From Hathewaya limosa (lineage in GTDB: Bacteria > Bacillota > Clostridia > Clostridiales > Clostridiaceae): a DNA stretch of 64,000 nucleotides. Shown piece by piece: positions 26,195 to 34,607 of this stretch. A model generated the notes under the pieces. It made no database searches. It worked only from the letters and a program-made list of their open reading frames with translations, and had not been told where the DNA came from. A program made the position numbers and the translations under genes. Every line of letters starts with the position of its first letter. Within the stretch, counting starts at the first letter, position 1. The stretch lies in assembly GCF_030815255.1 (NCBI RefSeq), contig NZ_JAUSWN010000011.1:44337-108336 (forward strand), read 5' to 3'.

Positions 26195-27890
26195 TTTTAT
26201 TCCTCCTATCTATAAATGTTGATATATCTATATTTTAAATTTATATTTAAACTAAATTCACATAAAAAAATTTTAAAATAATATAGATGTGTAGCAAATT
26301 AACTACACACCTTTTAAATATTAACAACTCAAATATTCTTTTAAAATTAGAGAATATTTTGATGAATAAAATAAACAAAAATAAAAATTCATGGAAGTAT
26401 ACATAAAAGTACACTTTATAATTTAATCAAGTTAGATTAAACTAAAAATATACTTTATAAAAAAATGTTACTCTTGTACTACATATAAGAGATTGGTAAA
26501 AATTTTATAAAACGTAGTCTAAAGTTAGCGATATCAACGGGTTACAGAGTTTTTACGTTTCGGACATTTAGCGTTTTTGTCCTTTTTTATCTTATCTGTA
26601 TAATTTAAAATTTTAAAAAATGTTATTTCTGTATTACATATTAGTAAATGGGAAAATTGGATTGAAAACTACGTCCAAACCTTTTATTTATGGGCAACGT
26701 AGCAATTCTTCTATTCCGTTACATTTGGCTATTTTTTATATTTTCATATTATTTTTTTGTTTTTAAAAATCGGCTCTAGCAAACTTACCTTCCATATACT
26801 AAAAAGTGATTAGCCTACTACTTTTAATAGTCATTGGTTATATTTAGCCATATTTACCCTTCACGTGCAATTAAAATTTAATTGTAAATAATTACAAGTT
26901 GATATCGATATCCTTGTACGCTAGTAATAGCAATAGTTACATTACATTTTACGTTTCGAACATTTTTCACATTTAAATTTTTATCTTCTATTTGCTCTGT
27001 TTTTCTATATAGTCTATTTTAAACATTCTTTGTGAGTATAGTTGGTTTCCATAAGGTAAAAAGTGAAAAATCCTTGTAACTCTAGTGATATCAATAGGTT
27101 ACAGAGTTTTATGCAGTTTTCAAATTCAATCTAAAACCTTTGTAACCGTTGGTATAGGCTAGGTTTGAATAGTTTTACGTTTCAAACATTTTCTTTCTCA
27201 TAGTGCGTATTTTCATAAATTGCCTATAACCCTAGTCATATCAACAGGTTTGACCACTTCAAAAAATTTCTTAGGATTGATAAAACCTTTGTAAACCTAG
27301 TAATATCAATGGTTACAGAGTTTTTCTATGCGTCTAGTAAAATTATTTGTTTCTCATATATTTTCTTTCTTTATATGTATTACATATTAGGAAACGGTAA
27401 AATCATATTTCAAACCATGTCTAAGCCCTTTATTCATGAGGGTTACAGCGATTTGAATAAAACTTCACATTTAACGTTTTCTTGCACTTTTCATGCTTTC
27501 CTTTGGAGATACGAAATTATTTCCAAGCTCCACTACCTCACTGGTACTATAGACTTCTAAAATTAATACAAGCCACTTATGGCTACTATCTATAAATGGC
27601 TTAAATTGGTGACCTAAAAGCACTCTTATTGCTTTCTAGCGTGTGTCATGTATAAATTATAGAAATAGATAAAACTTTTAAAAATTAGAACATTGGTGGC
27701 TCAAAATTGAGTTGTGAAACTTAATCGTAAATTGCTATTGAGTTATATTAGATGTGCTAATTTAACACATCCCAACGCAAAATTGCTTTTGGCTATGTTT
27801 CAAAGGAGTGTCGAAGTTTTGACCGTCCAACATCCTTTAAAAAAGGAGTATCGAAGTTTCGAATGGAGATTTTTTTCGCCCTTCGAATCT
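26195..27890. other. 1.7-kb non-coding region with repeated stem-loops
   Basis: Two open frames exist on the plus strand (27309-27560, 27714-27929) but they lack an RBS and codon sense. The region instead holds a family of related units with GTNATATCAA loops (see 26515-27320), AATATGTAATACA blocks near 26476, 26631 and 27377, a hairpin GTGTAG/CTACAC at 26289, AAATATTCT/AGAATATTT at 26331, GATGTG/CACATC at 27751, and a 20-bp imperfect direct repeat AAAGGAGTRTCGAAGTTT at 27802 and 27842. Confidence 0.6.
26515..27320 (-). repeat. Cluster of ATTGATATNAC stem-loop units
   Basis: Read on the minus strand, five units match CTGTAACC-N-ATTGATATNACTAG-N-TTACA with variations, centred near 26529, 26922, 27083, 27234 and 27299. 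In most units GTAAC or AACC on one side pairs with GTTAC or GGTT on the other, leaving the ATTGATATNAC core in the loop. Several are followed by AAACGTAAAA. The same core is present at both element ends (12993-13004 and 30431-30441). Confidence 0.7.
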
Positions 27891-28065
27891 TTATTTTATT
27901 TCATACAACTCTTTTATATCTACATTTAATTCATCAGAAATTTTTAATAATATAGATAATTTAATATCAAATTTATTATTTTCTAAAGTCATGACTTAGG
28001 ATGTTAAAAGAGTGTTCTAAGTTAAACTTAGGATCCTTTTTTGCTATATCTTTTTGAGTTATCAA
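27891..28065 (-). pseudogene. Remnant of an XRE-type repressor
   Basis: On the minus strand, one frame reads LITQKDIAKKD near 28058, as in helix 2 of a Cro/C1 repressor. Another frame, 27891-27992, starts MTLENNKFDIKLSILLKISD and ends LNVDIKELYEIK, the usual C-terminal end of such a domain. The recognition helix between them is missing. This looks like a repressor broken by deletion and frameshift. Confidence 0.6.
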
Positions 28066-28450
28066 ACCCACAATTTGCTTGTTTGATTTTCTTGAGGTAA
28101 TTCGGACATTTAGCCCATATTTTATATGCAGTAGTAGATTTTAAATCTCCTGTTTCAACCAATGATTGTAACTCTGGGATTAATTCATTTAATTTTTTAT
28201 AATCAGATAACTGTTGTTTACTCATAGCTAATTGTTTAGCTAAATCTACTTGTGTTTTTTGGTGAGTAAGATTATCTGACTGACCAATATATTGATTAAT
28301 TCCTTTTTCATTAGCACTACCTTGTCTTATCCCATAAATTCTTTCTAATTCCATTATACATCTAGCCATTTTCATAGGATTTACATTTCCTACTCCTCTT
28401 TGCAACTCGGTTAAACCGATTTTAAAATTGTTTATCAATTGCATACACAT
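28028..28450 (-). pseudogene. ParB-like protein fragment
   Basis: 140 residues. The middle (KMARCIMELERIYGIRQGSAN, then KTQVDLAKQLAMSKQQLSDYKKLNELIPELQSLVETGDLKSTTAYKIWAK) fits the DNA-binding part of phage ParB-like proteins. The N-terminal ParB/Srx domain is absent; an in-frame stop lies just upstream of the ATG. At the C-terminus the expected family continuation is found in another frame (MSELPQENQTSK), so the last 20 residues here are frame-shifted and run into the XRE remnant. Likely non-functional. Confidence 0.6.
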
Positions 28451-28676
28451 ATTCTATGTATCTAAGGTTTGTTCATATTGTTCAACCTTTATAAATGGCT
28501 TAACTACGTCACTAAAATACACTCTCATTCATTTCTAGGTGGTATTTACTACATTTACTCATCTAACAACTTTCTAAGCAATTTAAACACTCTCTATTTA
28601 AACTTGTTTATTTTTCTTGACTTTTACAATGTTTTAAGTTACAGTTTTTAGATTTCTAAGCAATTTACATAGTTTG

Positions 28677-28715
28677 TCCTTAGAAAGAACATAATAAAAA
28701 AATTCTTTCTAAGGA
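28677..28715. repeat. 13-bp perfect stem-loop
   Basis: TCCTTAGAAAGAA pairs with TTCTTTCTAAGGA over a 13-base A-rich loop. No T-run follows on either strand. Confidence 0.85.
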
Positions 28716-29051
28716 ATTACAGTTTTTGAGTTTCTGAAGTCTCTTTTAATACTGTTATTGTTATATATGCTTTAATATATTAACAACTGCCCTAATATAC
28801 CCTTATAGGCTACATATATAGTCGATATTGCTATCCAGTTGACCTACCTATCTAATTTGTTTAACGGTTAGATACATCCGTTTTACGGGCAAATAATACA
28901 ATAACAGAAATATTACTTGTCCAAATAGATTTTTTGCATCGGCTCTATTATACCTCGTTACGGTTTCGGCGTCCGTTTCCTAATTTTGAGTATAGGAAAT
29001 AAAGCCTTTATACTTGCATTTTTTTACATCTTGTAATATCATATATATAAA

Positions 29052-29180
29052 GACTATAACTCTTATTTAATTGTTTGATTATAACTCTTATTTAATAATT
29101 CTTATAATTGTTTGACCATAACTCTTATTAGACTATAATTCTTATAATTGTTTGATTAACTCTTATTTAATTGTTATAGT
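29052..29180 (+). repeat. Tandem iterons TATAACTCTTATTTAATTGTTTGA
   Basis: Four imperfect tandem units of about 22 to 40 bp built from ATAACTCTTATT and TAATTGTTTGA, some with an inserted ATAATTCTTATAATTG block. Placed between the ParB-like remnant and the integrase gene. Could be a replication origin, a partition site or arm-type sites for the integrase. Confidence 0.8.
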
Positions 29181-29197
29181 TTGTAATTTAAGTTGCT

Positions 29198-29233
29198 AAG
29201 GAAGAATGTATTGTAGTGCGTTCTTCCTTTTTC
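29198..29233 (+). terminator. Plus-strand terminator after the iterons
   Basis: AAGGAAGAA pairs with TTCTTCCTT, then TTTTCC. It faces the integrase gene, although no plus-strand gene precedes it; a non-coding transcript from the iteron region could end here. Confidence 0.6.
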
Positions 29234-29330
29234 CTTTATATAATCTAACGTGTAACCCTCTTAACGCTTTCTAATGTGCTATACAGTAGAAAACAAGCCA
29301 CGTCTAATTTAACCTAATTAATACAAATTC

Positions 29331-30308
29331 TTATTTTCTTATATTCATTAATGGACTAAATTTCTGATAATTTTTTCTTATATCTGCATCTGTTAAGTCT
29401 AAATATGCTTGTTCTGTAACAGTTACAGATGAATGTCCAAGAATTTTAGATAAAGTAAATATATTTCCTCCCTCCATAAGAAATCTTTTTGCAAAATTAT
29501 TTCTTAACTGATGTGGGTTTACTTTTAATCCTATTCTTTTACCATAATCATTTAATTTTCGTTCAAAGCTTCTAACTTGTACTATATTTCCTTTTGTAGT
29601 ACAAAATAAGTATTCTGATGTAATATATCTGTCTTTATATTGCAACCATCTTCTAAGTTGTCTATGCATTATTTGACTAAAGTAAACATATCTATCTCTT
29701 TTTCCTTTTGTATTTTCTGCTGGTAATAGAATACTTCTGTAATTCATATCAACATCTTTAACTTCTATAGCTAAACATTCTCCTATTCTCATGCCAGTAT
29801 CTAATAAGATTTGAATAATAATATAATCTCTATATTCATGAAATTTTGTTGTATCCATATGTCTTAATAATTCTATAAATTGCTCATCGTTTATATAGTC
29901 TTTAGGTTTTCTTTCATTTTTTAGTTGTCTAATATTCTTAACTATATCTTTTTTAAGAAATCCTTGATTATAACAAAAATTAAAGAATACTTTAATATTT
30001 CTTATATAATTATTTATAGTTGTTAGAGAAATTTGTTTTTTATAATCTGCTCTTTTGTGCACGTTATTTACACCTTGTTTTTTCTCATCTATTAAAAATG
30101 TATATTTCCCTCTATCTTTAGTATTATTTATATATTCTCTTATAATTTTCTCTGTAACATCTGTAGCATTAATAATATCTTTTTCTTCTAATAAATATTT
30201 TGCAAAAAGTTTTAAACTTTGCTCATAACTCATCATTGTTTTTTTGGACAAATTTTTAGATTCACAAAAAATCATAAATTCATCAATTAAATAGTTAATT
30301 TTATACAC
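29331..30308 (-). CDS. Tyrosine recombinase (element integrase)
   Basis: 325 residues. N-terminal SAM-like core-binding domain (about 1-115, TMMSYEQSLKLFAKYL) and C-terminal catalytic domain with the pentad: DTGMRIGE (Arg near 171), Lys in the beta-hairpin AENTKGKRDRY, HQLRNNFA (His and Arg), LGHSS (His) and the nucleophile in EQAYLDL (Tyr near 305). GTG start with AAAGGAGG 11 bp upstream; that RBS lies within the 3' arm of the terminator hairpin at 30315-30355. It reads away from spo0A and lies 124 bp from the right att site, the usual place for the enzyme that catalyses integration and excision. Confidence 0.93.
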   Translation of the reverse strand: MYKINYLIDEFMIFCESKNLSKKTMMSYEQSLKLFAKYLLEEKDIINATDVTEKIIREYINNTKDRGKYTFLIDEKKQGVNNVHKRADYKKQISLTTINNYIRNIKVFFNFCYNQGFLKKDIVKNIRQLKNERKPKDYINDEQFIELLRHMDTTKFHEYRDYIIIQILLDTGMRIGECLAIEVKDVDMNYRSILLPAENTKGKRDRYVYFSQIMHRQLRRWLQYKDRYITSEYLFCTTKGNIVQVRSFERKLNDYGKRIGLKVNPHQLRNNFAKRFLMEGGNIFTLSKILGHSSVTVTEQAYLDLTDADIRKNYQKFSPLMNIRK

Positions 30309-30314
30309 AAAAAA

Positions 30315-30355
30315 ATAGACCTCCTTTGTTTTTTTATAAACAAAGAAAGTCTATC
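30315..30355 (-). terminator. Hairpin after spo0A that also holds the integrase RBS
   Basis: On the minus strand ATAGAC and TTTGTTT pair with AAACAAA and GTCTAT (with small mismatches), then TTTTTTT: a good terminator for spo0A in its present context. The 3' arm contains AAAGGAGG, the ribosome site of the integrase, so the site is closed when the hairpin forms. Confidence 0.75.
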
Positions 30356-30431
30356 CTAAGTTTTATTTTTATTTATACGTATATTTTTACAATTTATCAT
30401 TTTAAATAAAAAGCGACATATCTCTTTCCCA

Positions 30432-30539
30432 TTGATATCACGACCTTAGCCTACTCTATTTTTAAGTCTAAGCTTGTCTGCTACCATTGCTATAAATTCA
30501 CTATTAGTTGGTTTGCCTTTATCATTGTGGATAGTATAG
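30432..30539. repeat. Right attachment site: spo0A 3' end
   Basis: 108 bp identical to 12882-12989. Includes the spo0A stop (30446-30448), the last 31 codons and 14 bp of 3' flank (TTGATATCACGACC). With the preceding A at 30431 it gives ATTGATATCAC, the motif also found inside the element. Confidence 0.95.
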
Positions 30540-31273
30540 CCAAATAGCTTATTAATAGTTTCTACTTGTCCTCTACCCCAAGCAACTTCTATAGCATGTC
30601 TTATAGCTCTTTCTACTCTACTAGCTGTTGTATTATATTTTTTAGCAATAGAAGGATATAGTTCTTTAGTAACTGCAGATAAAAGTTCAACGTTTTCTAC
30701 CACCATACTAATAGCTTCTCTTAAATACATATATCCTTTAATATGTGCTGGAACTCCAATTTCATGTATTATATTAGTAATTTCTGCTTCTAGATCGAAT
30801 GGTCCTCCTTGTTGATTGTTTTCATTTTTTACTGTCATAGTTACTGGCATTTCCATAGACACTGTCTTTTTAATTTCATCACTGCTTATTGTATTATTAA
30901 ACATTTGTCTTATTCTTTTCGTAAACACGTCCATATCAAATGGTTTTACAACGTAATAATCGGCCCCTAATGTTATAGCTCTTTGAGTAATCCTATCTTG
31001 TCCAACCGCTGATAATACTATTACTCTAGGCATTGGATTTAAATCCATAGCATTAAGTCTTTCTAAAACCCCTAGTCCATCTAAGTGTGGCATTATTATA
31101 TCAAGAACTACTAAATCTGGTTTTTGTTCTTGTATTAACTGTAAAGCTTCAACTCCATCCTTAGCTATACCTGTTACAACAATATCCCTTTGACTTAAAA
31201 GATAATCATTTAAAATATTGCAAAATTCCTTATTGTCATCTGCAATAATTACACTAATTTTTGAATCTTCCAT
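30446..31273 (-). CDS. spo0A: Sporulation master regulator Spo0A
   Basis: Response regulator that, once phosphorylated, starts sporulation and in clostridia affects solvent and toxin genes. 275 residues, full length. Receiver domain: acidic pair Asp12/Asp13, phospho-acceptor Asp58 in DLVVLDIIMP, Lys110 in VVKPFD. Linker 125-160 (EIKKTVSMEMPVTMTVKNEN) and DNA-binding Spo0A_C domain with VERAIRHAIEVAWGRG. The final 31 codons are in the att repeat but the frame is unchanged. spoIVB lies immediately upstream, separated by a terminator. A perfect 0A box sits 51 bp before the start, fitting autoregulation. Confidence 0.98.
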   Translation of the reverse strand: MEDSKISVIIADDNKEFCNILNDYLLSQRDIVVTGIAKDGVEALQLIQEQKPDLVVLDIIMPHLDGLGVLERLNAMDLNPMPRVIVLSAVGQDRITQRAITLGADYYVVKPFDMDVFTKRIRQMFNNTISSDEIKKTVSMEMPVTMTVKNENNQQGGPFDLEAEITNIIHEIGVPAHIKGYMYLREAISMVVENVELLSAVTKELYPSIAKKYNTTASRVERAIRHAIEVAWGRGQVETINKLFGYTIHNDKGKPTNSEFIAMVADKLRLKNRVG

Positions 31274-31323
31274 TTTAAACTCCCCTTTAACTTTTTAAAT
31301 TCCATTTGTTTACAATTTATTTA

Positions 31324-31330
31324 TTCGACA
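31324..31330 (-). promoter_or_regulatory. Candidate 0A box upstream of spo0A
   Basis: TTCGACA on the plus strand is TGTCGAA on the minus, an exact Spo0A-binding consensus, 51 bp upstream of the spo0A ATG. Supports autoregulation; untested. Confidence 0.6.
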
Positions 31331-31386
31331 AGTGCATGGAAATTCCTTCTAATTCACTTGAAAATCTTTTTTTTATTTTACAGAAG

Positions 31387-31412
31387 AAAAAAGATAGCAT
31401 TTGCTATCTTTT
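31387..31412 (-). terminator. Terminator of spoIVB
   Basis: AAGATAGC pairs with GCTATCTT; TTTTTTC follows on the minus strand. It separates spoIVB from spo0A. Confidence 0.85.
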
Positions 31413-31450
31413 AATGCTAATTCTATTCTACTATGTTTTAGTATTTTTTT

Positions 31451-32566
31451 CTAGTAGTTTTGCAAAAATTCGCACTCTTTCATCATCCACTCTATATAAA
31501 TACCATATCCTTTATTTGGTTTATTGACTAAAACATGGGTTACAGCACCTATTAGTTTATCATTTTGTATAATTGGACTTCCACTCATTCCTTGAACTAT
31601 TCCACCTGTTTGTTCTAATAATCTCTTATCTGTTACTTTAATCAACATACTTTTTGAGTTGGGTTCCTCTTGATGTATAGTTTTTTCTATTTCTATTTCA
31701 TATAATTTCGGAGCATTTCCGTTAATAGTAGTATAAATATATGCTTTTCCCTCTTTTATTTCATTTTGATAGGCTATAGGCATTGGTTCTTTAAATTTTT
31801 TCTTTAAATTAACTTTTCCAGAGTATTCTCCAAATATGCCACATATATTATTTGTTTTTACATTTCCTAAGGGTTCTTTACCATTACTAAATATTCCTCT
31901 AAGTTCACCTGGAGTTCCTTCTACACTTTTTTTAACTGCTATAATTTCGGAGGGCATAATTTTACCATCACCTACGTTAATCATAGTTCCTGTATCTCCA
32001 TCGCTAATTCCATGTCCTAAAGCTCCATATCTGTGAGTTTCATCATCATAGAATGTTAATGTACCTATACCAGAACTGCTGTCTCTTACCCACATTCCTA
32101 CTTTATATTTATCGTCCAGTTTACTCTTAACAGGAGTTAAAACTTTTTTGTAATTTTTTCCTTTGTGTTGAAATTCTATAATTATTTTATTTCCTTTGTT
32201 ATTATTTATTACTTTAGACATTTCTTCGCTACATTTTACTTCATTATTTTGGACTTTTAAAATGTTATCTCCTATTTGTATACCTGCCTTAATAGCAGGA
32301 GAAGCTTTTAGTCCTTCCTCTGTTTCTATGTCAGCCACTCCAATAACTAATAATCCTTTAGTATTAACCTTTATTCCCAATGGTTCCCCACCAACATATA
32401 CTTTCTTTTCCTTTCTAACAACATCTGCCTTTACAGAATCACTTTGAGGTATTTTATCATCTCTATATGCCTTATTCCATGAACACATAGTAAAAACAAA
32501 TGTAATACTTAATACTAAAGATTTAAGTACTCTTATTCTTTTACTTTTATTATCCAATTTTCTCAT
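31451..32566 (-). CDS. spoIVB: SpoIVB serine peptidase
   Basis: Forespore-secreted protease that activates sigma-K processing by cleaving SpoIVFA, and acts in SpoIIQ turnover. 371 residues. N-terminal signal or anchor (LKSLVLSITFVFTMCSW), PDZ domain about 55-130 (GLLVIGVADIETEEGLKASPAIKAG), S55 peptidase domain with YGALGHGISDGDTG and the catalytic serine in GGIVQGMSGSPII. Adjacent to spo0A, the usual order in spore formers. Confidence 0.95.
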   Translation of the reverse strand: MRKLDNKSKRIRVLKSLVLSITFVFTMCSWNKAYRDDKIPQSDSVKADVVRKEKKVYVGGEPLGIKVNTKGLLVIGVADIETEEGLKASPAIKAGIQIGDNILKVQNNEVKCSEEMSKVINNNKGNKIIIEFQHKGKNYKKVLTPVKSKLDDKYKVGMWVRDSSSGIGTLTFYDDETHRYGALGHGISDGDTGTMINVGDGKIMPSEIIAVKKSVEGTPGELRGIFSNGKEPLGNVKTNNICGIFGEYSGKVNLKKKFKEPMPIAYQNEIKEGKAYIYTTINGNAPKLYEIEIEKTIHQEEPNSKSMLIKVTDKRLLEQTGGIVQGMSGSPIIQNDKLIGAVTHVLVNKPNKGYGIYIEWMMKECEFLQNY

Positions 32567-32870
32567 ACCTCCATTCGTCTCTTGTTATTTTCAAGTAATT
32601 ATTTACTTCTTGCATAATAAAGTTTTAATTCTTTCACGAAATTTTATTTACATATAAAAAATTTTAACTAAGACCTAAATAACTTCATCTATAATAATAA
32701 GTTTGTTTCTTTGTTCACTTTTAAATTTCCCGATTAATAATTTCATTATGCTATAGTTTATCTTCATGTAAAGTAAAAATATAAAAAAACATCCTATGAT
32801 TATAACTTTACTAAGTTATTTTAACCATAAGGATGTTTTTTTAACATAAATATTTTATTTTTTTTAAATT
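32567..32870. other. Intergenic region between recN and spoIVB
   Basis: 304 bp, holds the recN terminator at 32784-32841 and presumably the spoIVB promoter, which I cannot fix. No ORF. Confidence 0.5.
32784..32841. terminator. Terminator of recN
   Basis: AAAAAACATCCT pairs with AGGATGTTTTTT; T-runs on both strands. Lies 30 bp beyond the recN stop. Confidence 0.85.
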
Positions 32871-34568
32871 TTAGGAAACTAATTTCTTTTTACTTTCTTT
32901 TGCTATATTTAAAAGTTCTTCTGCATGTTCTAAAGATAACTCTGTAGTTTCCAATCCTCCAAGCATTTTTGCTATGAATTCAACCTTTTCTTTTTCTTCT
33001 GCTAGCTTAATATTACTATAAGTTTTATCATTTATTACTTCTTTCCATACAACATAGCAATAATCCGCCATAGCAGCTATTTGTGGAAGATGAGTTATAC
33101 AAAAAACCTGTTTTTTATTAGATATTAAAAACATCTTGTGTCCTACTCTTTGAGCTATTCTTCCACTAATTCCATTATCTATTTCATCAAATATAACACT
33201 ATCTACATTATCTTTATTAATAAAGACACTTTTTAAAGATAACATTATTCTGGAAAGTTCTCCACCTGATACTATTTCCTCCATTGATTTTAAAGGTTCT
33301 CCAGGATTGGTAGAAACTAGAAACTTAACTTTATCTATACCATTTTCATTAAATTGATCTAAACATTTTATATCTACTTTAAATTTAACTTTCTCTAGTC
33401 CAAGATAAGTAAATTCTTTTTCAATTTCACTTTCTAATGTTTTAGAAATATTTAATCTTATATCATGCAATCTATTTGATAGAAGTTTTAATTCTTCTTC
33501 TATATGTTCCTTTTCTTTAACTAATTTATCTATAGAAATTTCTCTATTTTGTATATCAAAATATTCTTTTTCTATTTGTTTTTTATAATTTAAGATTTCT
33601 TCAATACTTTCTCCGTATTTTTTCTTTAAGTTATCTAAGAAATAAATTCTTTCATTAATGAAATCCAGTTCTTCTTTATCATAACTTATATTATCTTTTA
33701 TGTTTACTAAATCATGAACATTTTGTTCTATTATATAATAAAATTCTTCAAAGGAATCCTTTATTCTTTTTATGTCTTTATTATGTTCTTCCAAGTTACT
33801 TAAAGTTTTAATTACTAAATTTAAGCTATCATATACAGAATTATATCCATCATTACTATTATATAAGATGTTATAGCAATTACTTAATCCATTTTCTATT
33901 TGTTCCGCGTTATTCAAAAGTTTAAATCTTTCTAATAACTCTTCCTCTTCTTGTGCTTTTAGATTAGCCTTTTCTATATCTTCTAATTGATATTTTAAAA
34001 ATTCGGCTTTTCTAAAGTCATCCTGTTTTTTTTCTTCTAGGTATTGCATATTTTTTTCAATTTCTTTTAATTTGTAATATTTTATTCTGTACTCTTTTAA
34101 TACCTCATAAATAGCTTCTTTAGCAAAATAATCAATATATTGTATATGAACACTATTATTTAAAAGATTTTGATTTTCATGTTGTCCATGTATATCTATT
34201 AAAGTTTTACTTATTTCTTTTAAAGAACCTAAAATGACAGATTTTCCATTTATTTTAGCAATAGATTTACCATATTTATAAGTTTCTCTGCTAATTATTA
34301 AAACATCTTCATACTCGATTCCTAAGTCATCTAAAATCTTTTTAGTTTCTATATTTTCTATAGTAAAGATTCCTTCAACAAAAGCTTTACCTTCTCCAGT
34401 TCTGATAAAATTTTTATTAAATTTTCCTCCTAAAAGAAAATTAATAGCATCAATTATAATACTTTTACCTGAACCAGTTTCTCCTAATAATACATTGAAA
34501 CCTTCATGAAATTTTATGCTAAGTTTTTCTATTAAAGCAAAATCTTTAACATTTAACTCTAGGAGCAT
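32871..34568 (-). CDS. recN: DNA repair protein RecN
   Basis: SMC-like ATPase for double-strand break repair. 565 residues from the ATG at 34568 (GGGGGAA site; the longer frame begins at 34589). Walker A GETGSGKSIIID near 32-43, coiled-coil arms 150-370 broken by a hinge, ABC signature VSGGELSRIMLSLK and Walker B DSVIFDEIDNGISG. In the argR-recN pair, as in Bacillus. Confidence 0.95.
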   Translation of the reverse strand: MLLELNVKDFALIEKLSIKFHEGFNVLLGETGSGKSIIIDAINFLLGGKFNKNFIRTGEGKAFVEGIFTIENIETKKILDDLGIEYEDVLIISRETYKYGKSIAKINGKSVILGSLKEISKTLIDIHGQHENQNLLNNSVHIQYIDYFAKEAIYEVLKEYRIKYYKLKEIEKNMQYLEEKKQDDFRKAEFLKYQLEDIEKANLKAQEEEELLERFKLLNNAEQIENGLSNCYNILYNSNDGYNSVYDSLNLVIKTLSNLEEHNKDIKRIKDSFEEFYYIIEQNVHDLVNIKDNISYDKEELDFINERIYFLDNLKKKYGESIEEILNYKKQIEKEYFDIQNREISIDKLVKEKEHIEEELKLLSNRLHDIRLNISKTLESEIEKEFTYLGLEKVKFKVDIKCLDQFNENGIDKVKFLVSTNPGEPLKSMEEIVSGGELSRIMLSLKSVFINKDNVDSVIFDEIDNGISGRIAQRVGHKMFLISNKKQVFCITHLPQIAAMADYCYVVWKEVINDKTYSNIKLAEEKEKVEFIAKMLGGLETTELSLEHAEELLNIAKESKKKLVS

Positions 34569-34607
34569 TTTATTCCCCCATTTCATCATTTAAATCATAT
34601 TAAAAAT

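Larger units (their letters stand above)
28451..29330. other. 0.9-kb non-coding region with direct repeats
   Basis: Contains TTTCTAAGCAATTTA twice (near 28569 and 28652), TTACAGTTTTT twice nearby, a 13-bp perfect stem (28677-28715), tandem iterons (29052-29180) and a plus-strand terminator (29198-29233). The stretch 28491-28551 is an imperfect copy of 27590-27650 (both begin TATAAATGGCTTAA). No gene seen. Confidence 0.6.
12882..30539. mobile_element. Integrated 17.55-kb element in spo0A carrying capsid and packaging genes
   Basis: Bounded by 108-bp direct repeats of the spo0A 3' end, with a tyrosine recombinase gene 124 bp from the right repeat. All recognisable genes run on the minus strand. 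Content: integrase, ParB-like and XRE remnants, two tiny proteins, helicase, scaffold, capsid, XRE regulator, terminase small and large, portal, UviB-like membrane protein and two head-completion-like proteins. No tail, baseplate, lysin or conjugation genes are found. About 6 kb is non-coding and rich in hairpins and short repeats. Best reading: a capsid-forming satellite, or a reduced prophage. Integration leaves spo0A intact. Confidence 0.9.

Noticed and set aside
16101..27815. 0A boxes (TGTCGAA) at 16101 and 27809 inside the element as Spo0A control sites
   Set aside because: At this base composition about one to two exact 7-mers are expected by chance in 17.5 kb, and neither is placed before a clear promoter or gene.
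27309..27929. Two plus-strand open frames of 83 and 71 codons
   Set aside because: They overlap the stem-loop repeats, have no ribosome site and no protein-like composition.
29052..29180. CRISPR array
   Set aside because: Units are of uneven length, the spaces between them are themselves repeats, and there are no cas genes; iterons fit better.
12882..30539. Integrative conjugative element or integrated plasmid
   Set aside because: No relaxase, coupling protein or type IV secretion genes are present, while terminase, portal and capsid are clear.
30446..31273. spo0A disrupted by the insertion
   Set aside because: The frame runs unbroken for 275 codons with the normal C-terminus; the element brings an identical 3' end, so the gene is rebuilt.
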